64,000 bases of DNA from Rhizophagus irregularis (lineage: Eukaryota; Glomeromycota; Glomeromycetes; Glomerales; Glomeraceae): NCBI RefSeq assembly GCF_026210795.1, contig NC_089451.1, positions 480,001-544,000 on the forward strand, in the 5' to 3' direction. The position numbers and the translations under genes were made by a program. Shown here one piece after another: positions 63,226 to 64,000 of the stretch. The notes beneath the pieces are model-generated. The model had not been told where the DNA came from. It made no database searches and saw nothing but the letters and a program-made list of their open reading frames with translations. How positions within the stretch are numbered: position 1 is the stretch's first letter; each line of letters begins with the position of its first letter.

Positions 63226-64000
63226 TAAAAATTTTATTGCGTACACTTCATTAAATAATATTATAACCGCCCTTTGCACTCAAAATCTTTATGGCTATAG
63301 GTAGCCTGACAACAGAACCTTACTCACGGTTCTTTTTTGTGGGTTTAATACTTTCTGATTATTTTATTTCAAAAATTATTATCATCATTTATTAGTTGTT
63401 TAGACTATATATATATACAGTATATGAAATACAAGGTAATAAAGCAAATTGTTAAAATTAAATTAAAAATAAGAAGTCCCGTTTGTTCCAAAGTCCACTA
63501 ATACAAAAAAAAAGAATAAAAGAGAAACGTTACAAACGTTTCTCATTAAATAAATAGAATAAATAAAAAAACCCCCAAAACTCCTACTTGTGTAAGTCTG
63601 GTGCATCTTAGCCAATATTCCTATAAAATAAAAGTAAAATAGAACGCTTTAATTAAACAAACATTATAAAAATCTTCAACTTTCTCATTACTTACTTGTA
63701 AGTCTGGTCCATTTTGCCAAAATTTTTATAATATACATCAGGAAATTTGTTTAGGCATAATTTAGTGTAATATTTCGGAGGTGGTGTAAAATTTCGAAAT
63801 ATTACACTAAAAACGTAATATTACAAAAGTTTACGTTTTTAAATTTGAATAATAATAGTAATTTAAGAATATCTCGCTATCTACTAATCCAATCAAGACG
63901 ATCTATAGCTCATTGGAATCAGCTCATCAAGACGAATCGAATGGTAGTAATATCGCATTTCTACAGTTGATAGAACGCTCTATAGTATGCAATAAAGTTT
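63226..64000. other. Right-edge interval with hairpins and repeat remnants
   Basis: Contains AGAACC-8 nt-GGTTCT plus T6 (63314-63338), GAGAAACGTT/AAACGTTTCTC (63521-63543), two direct copies of TGTAAGTCTGGT(G/C)CAT (63591-63606, 63699-63714), a 17-bp perfect hairpin at 63761-63811, and at 63890-64000 a diverged relative of the motif repeated in the 58.25-59.42 kb element. No gene was recognised. Confidence 0.45.
63761..63811. repeat. 17-bp perfect hairpin
   Basis: TTTAGTGTAATATTTCG (63761-63777) pairs exactly with CGAAATATTACACTAAA (63795-63811) around a 17-nt loop. Probably a tiny MITE. Confidence 0.65.

Noticed and set aside
63314-63338. Hairpin plus T6 as a bacterial-type terminator or Pol III gene end
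   Set aside because: The window is eukaryotic and no Pol III promoter boxes or folded RNA were found upstream.

Overview
This is a nuclear window from an AT-rich, intron-dense eukaryote, most likely an arbuscular mycorrhizal fungus close to Rhizophagus. The sequence shows short introns with GT..AG ends, long homopolymer runs, a Crinkler-type gene opening with the M-S-I-T-L-F start typical of that group, and many degenerate DNA-transposon remnants between compact housekeeping genes. The organism call is inference from gene content and style. All gene models below were spliced by eye, with reading phase checked at every junction.

Layout. 1-14.4 kb is repeat territory. It holds a decayed multi-exon gene (1.3-3.0 kb), an internally deleted Tc1/mariner element (3.49-4.47 kb), and a long tandem array whose ~115-bp units each look like a 42-nt exon plus a ~70-nt intron (5.6-6.4 and 10.5-13.3 kb). 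That array is split by a 4.1-kb TTAA-flanked DDE transposon carrying a broken transposase, and hit again by a 252-bp retroposed insert with a 15-bp target duplication.

16-34 kb is the gene-rich core: cyclin K/T-type cyclin (-), ubiquitin-S27a (+), a FYR-domain protein with a U-box-like end (-), ZPR1 (-), a bZIP factor (+), ALG1 (+) and a TAF1C/Rrn6-like Pol I factor (+) whose frame contains a FAR1-like zinc domain. 34-47.7 kb is almost gene-free, with only an unidentified, probably damaged gene near 38.5-40.1 kb. 47.7-57.5 kb holds an eIF4E-domain gene with a ~650-residue disordered N-terminal extension (+), a Pkr1-domain gene with a ~470-residue N-terminal extension (-), and a Crinkler gene interrupted by one in-frame TAG (+). 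57.5-64 kb is a graveyard of non-autonomous hAT-like elements: a 1.17-kb fold-back, a 1.08-kb element filled with a 51-52-bp hairpin satellite, and a short 283-bp element, plus other inverted repeats.

The intact genes are ordinary cell machinery (transcription, ribosome and ubiquitin supply, N-glycosylation, V-ATPase assembly, cap binding) and do not form a pathway cluster. The points most worth a second look are the mini-exon array, the two very long N-terminal extensions, the FAR1 insertion in the TAF1C-like gene, and the hAT-like elements sharing a subterminal-motif design. No tRNA, rRNA, CRISPR array or viral gene was recognised.
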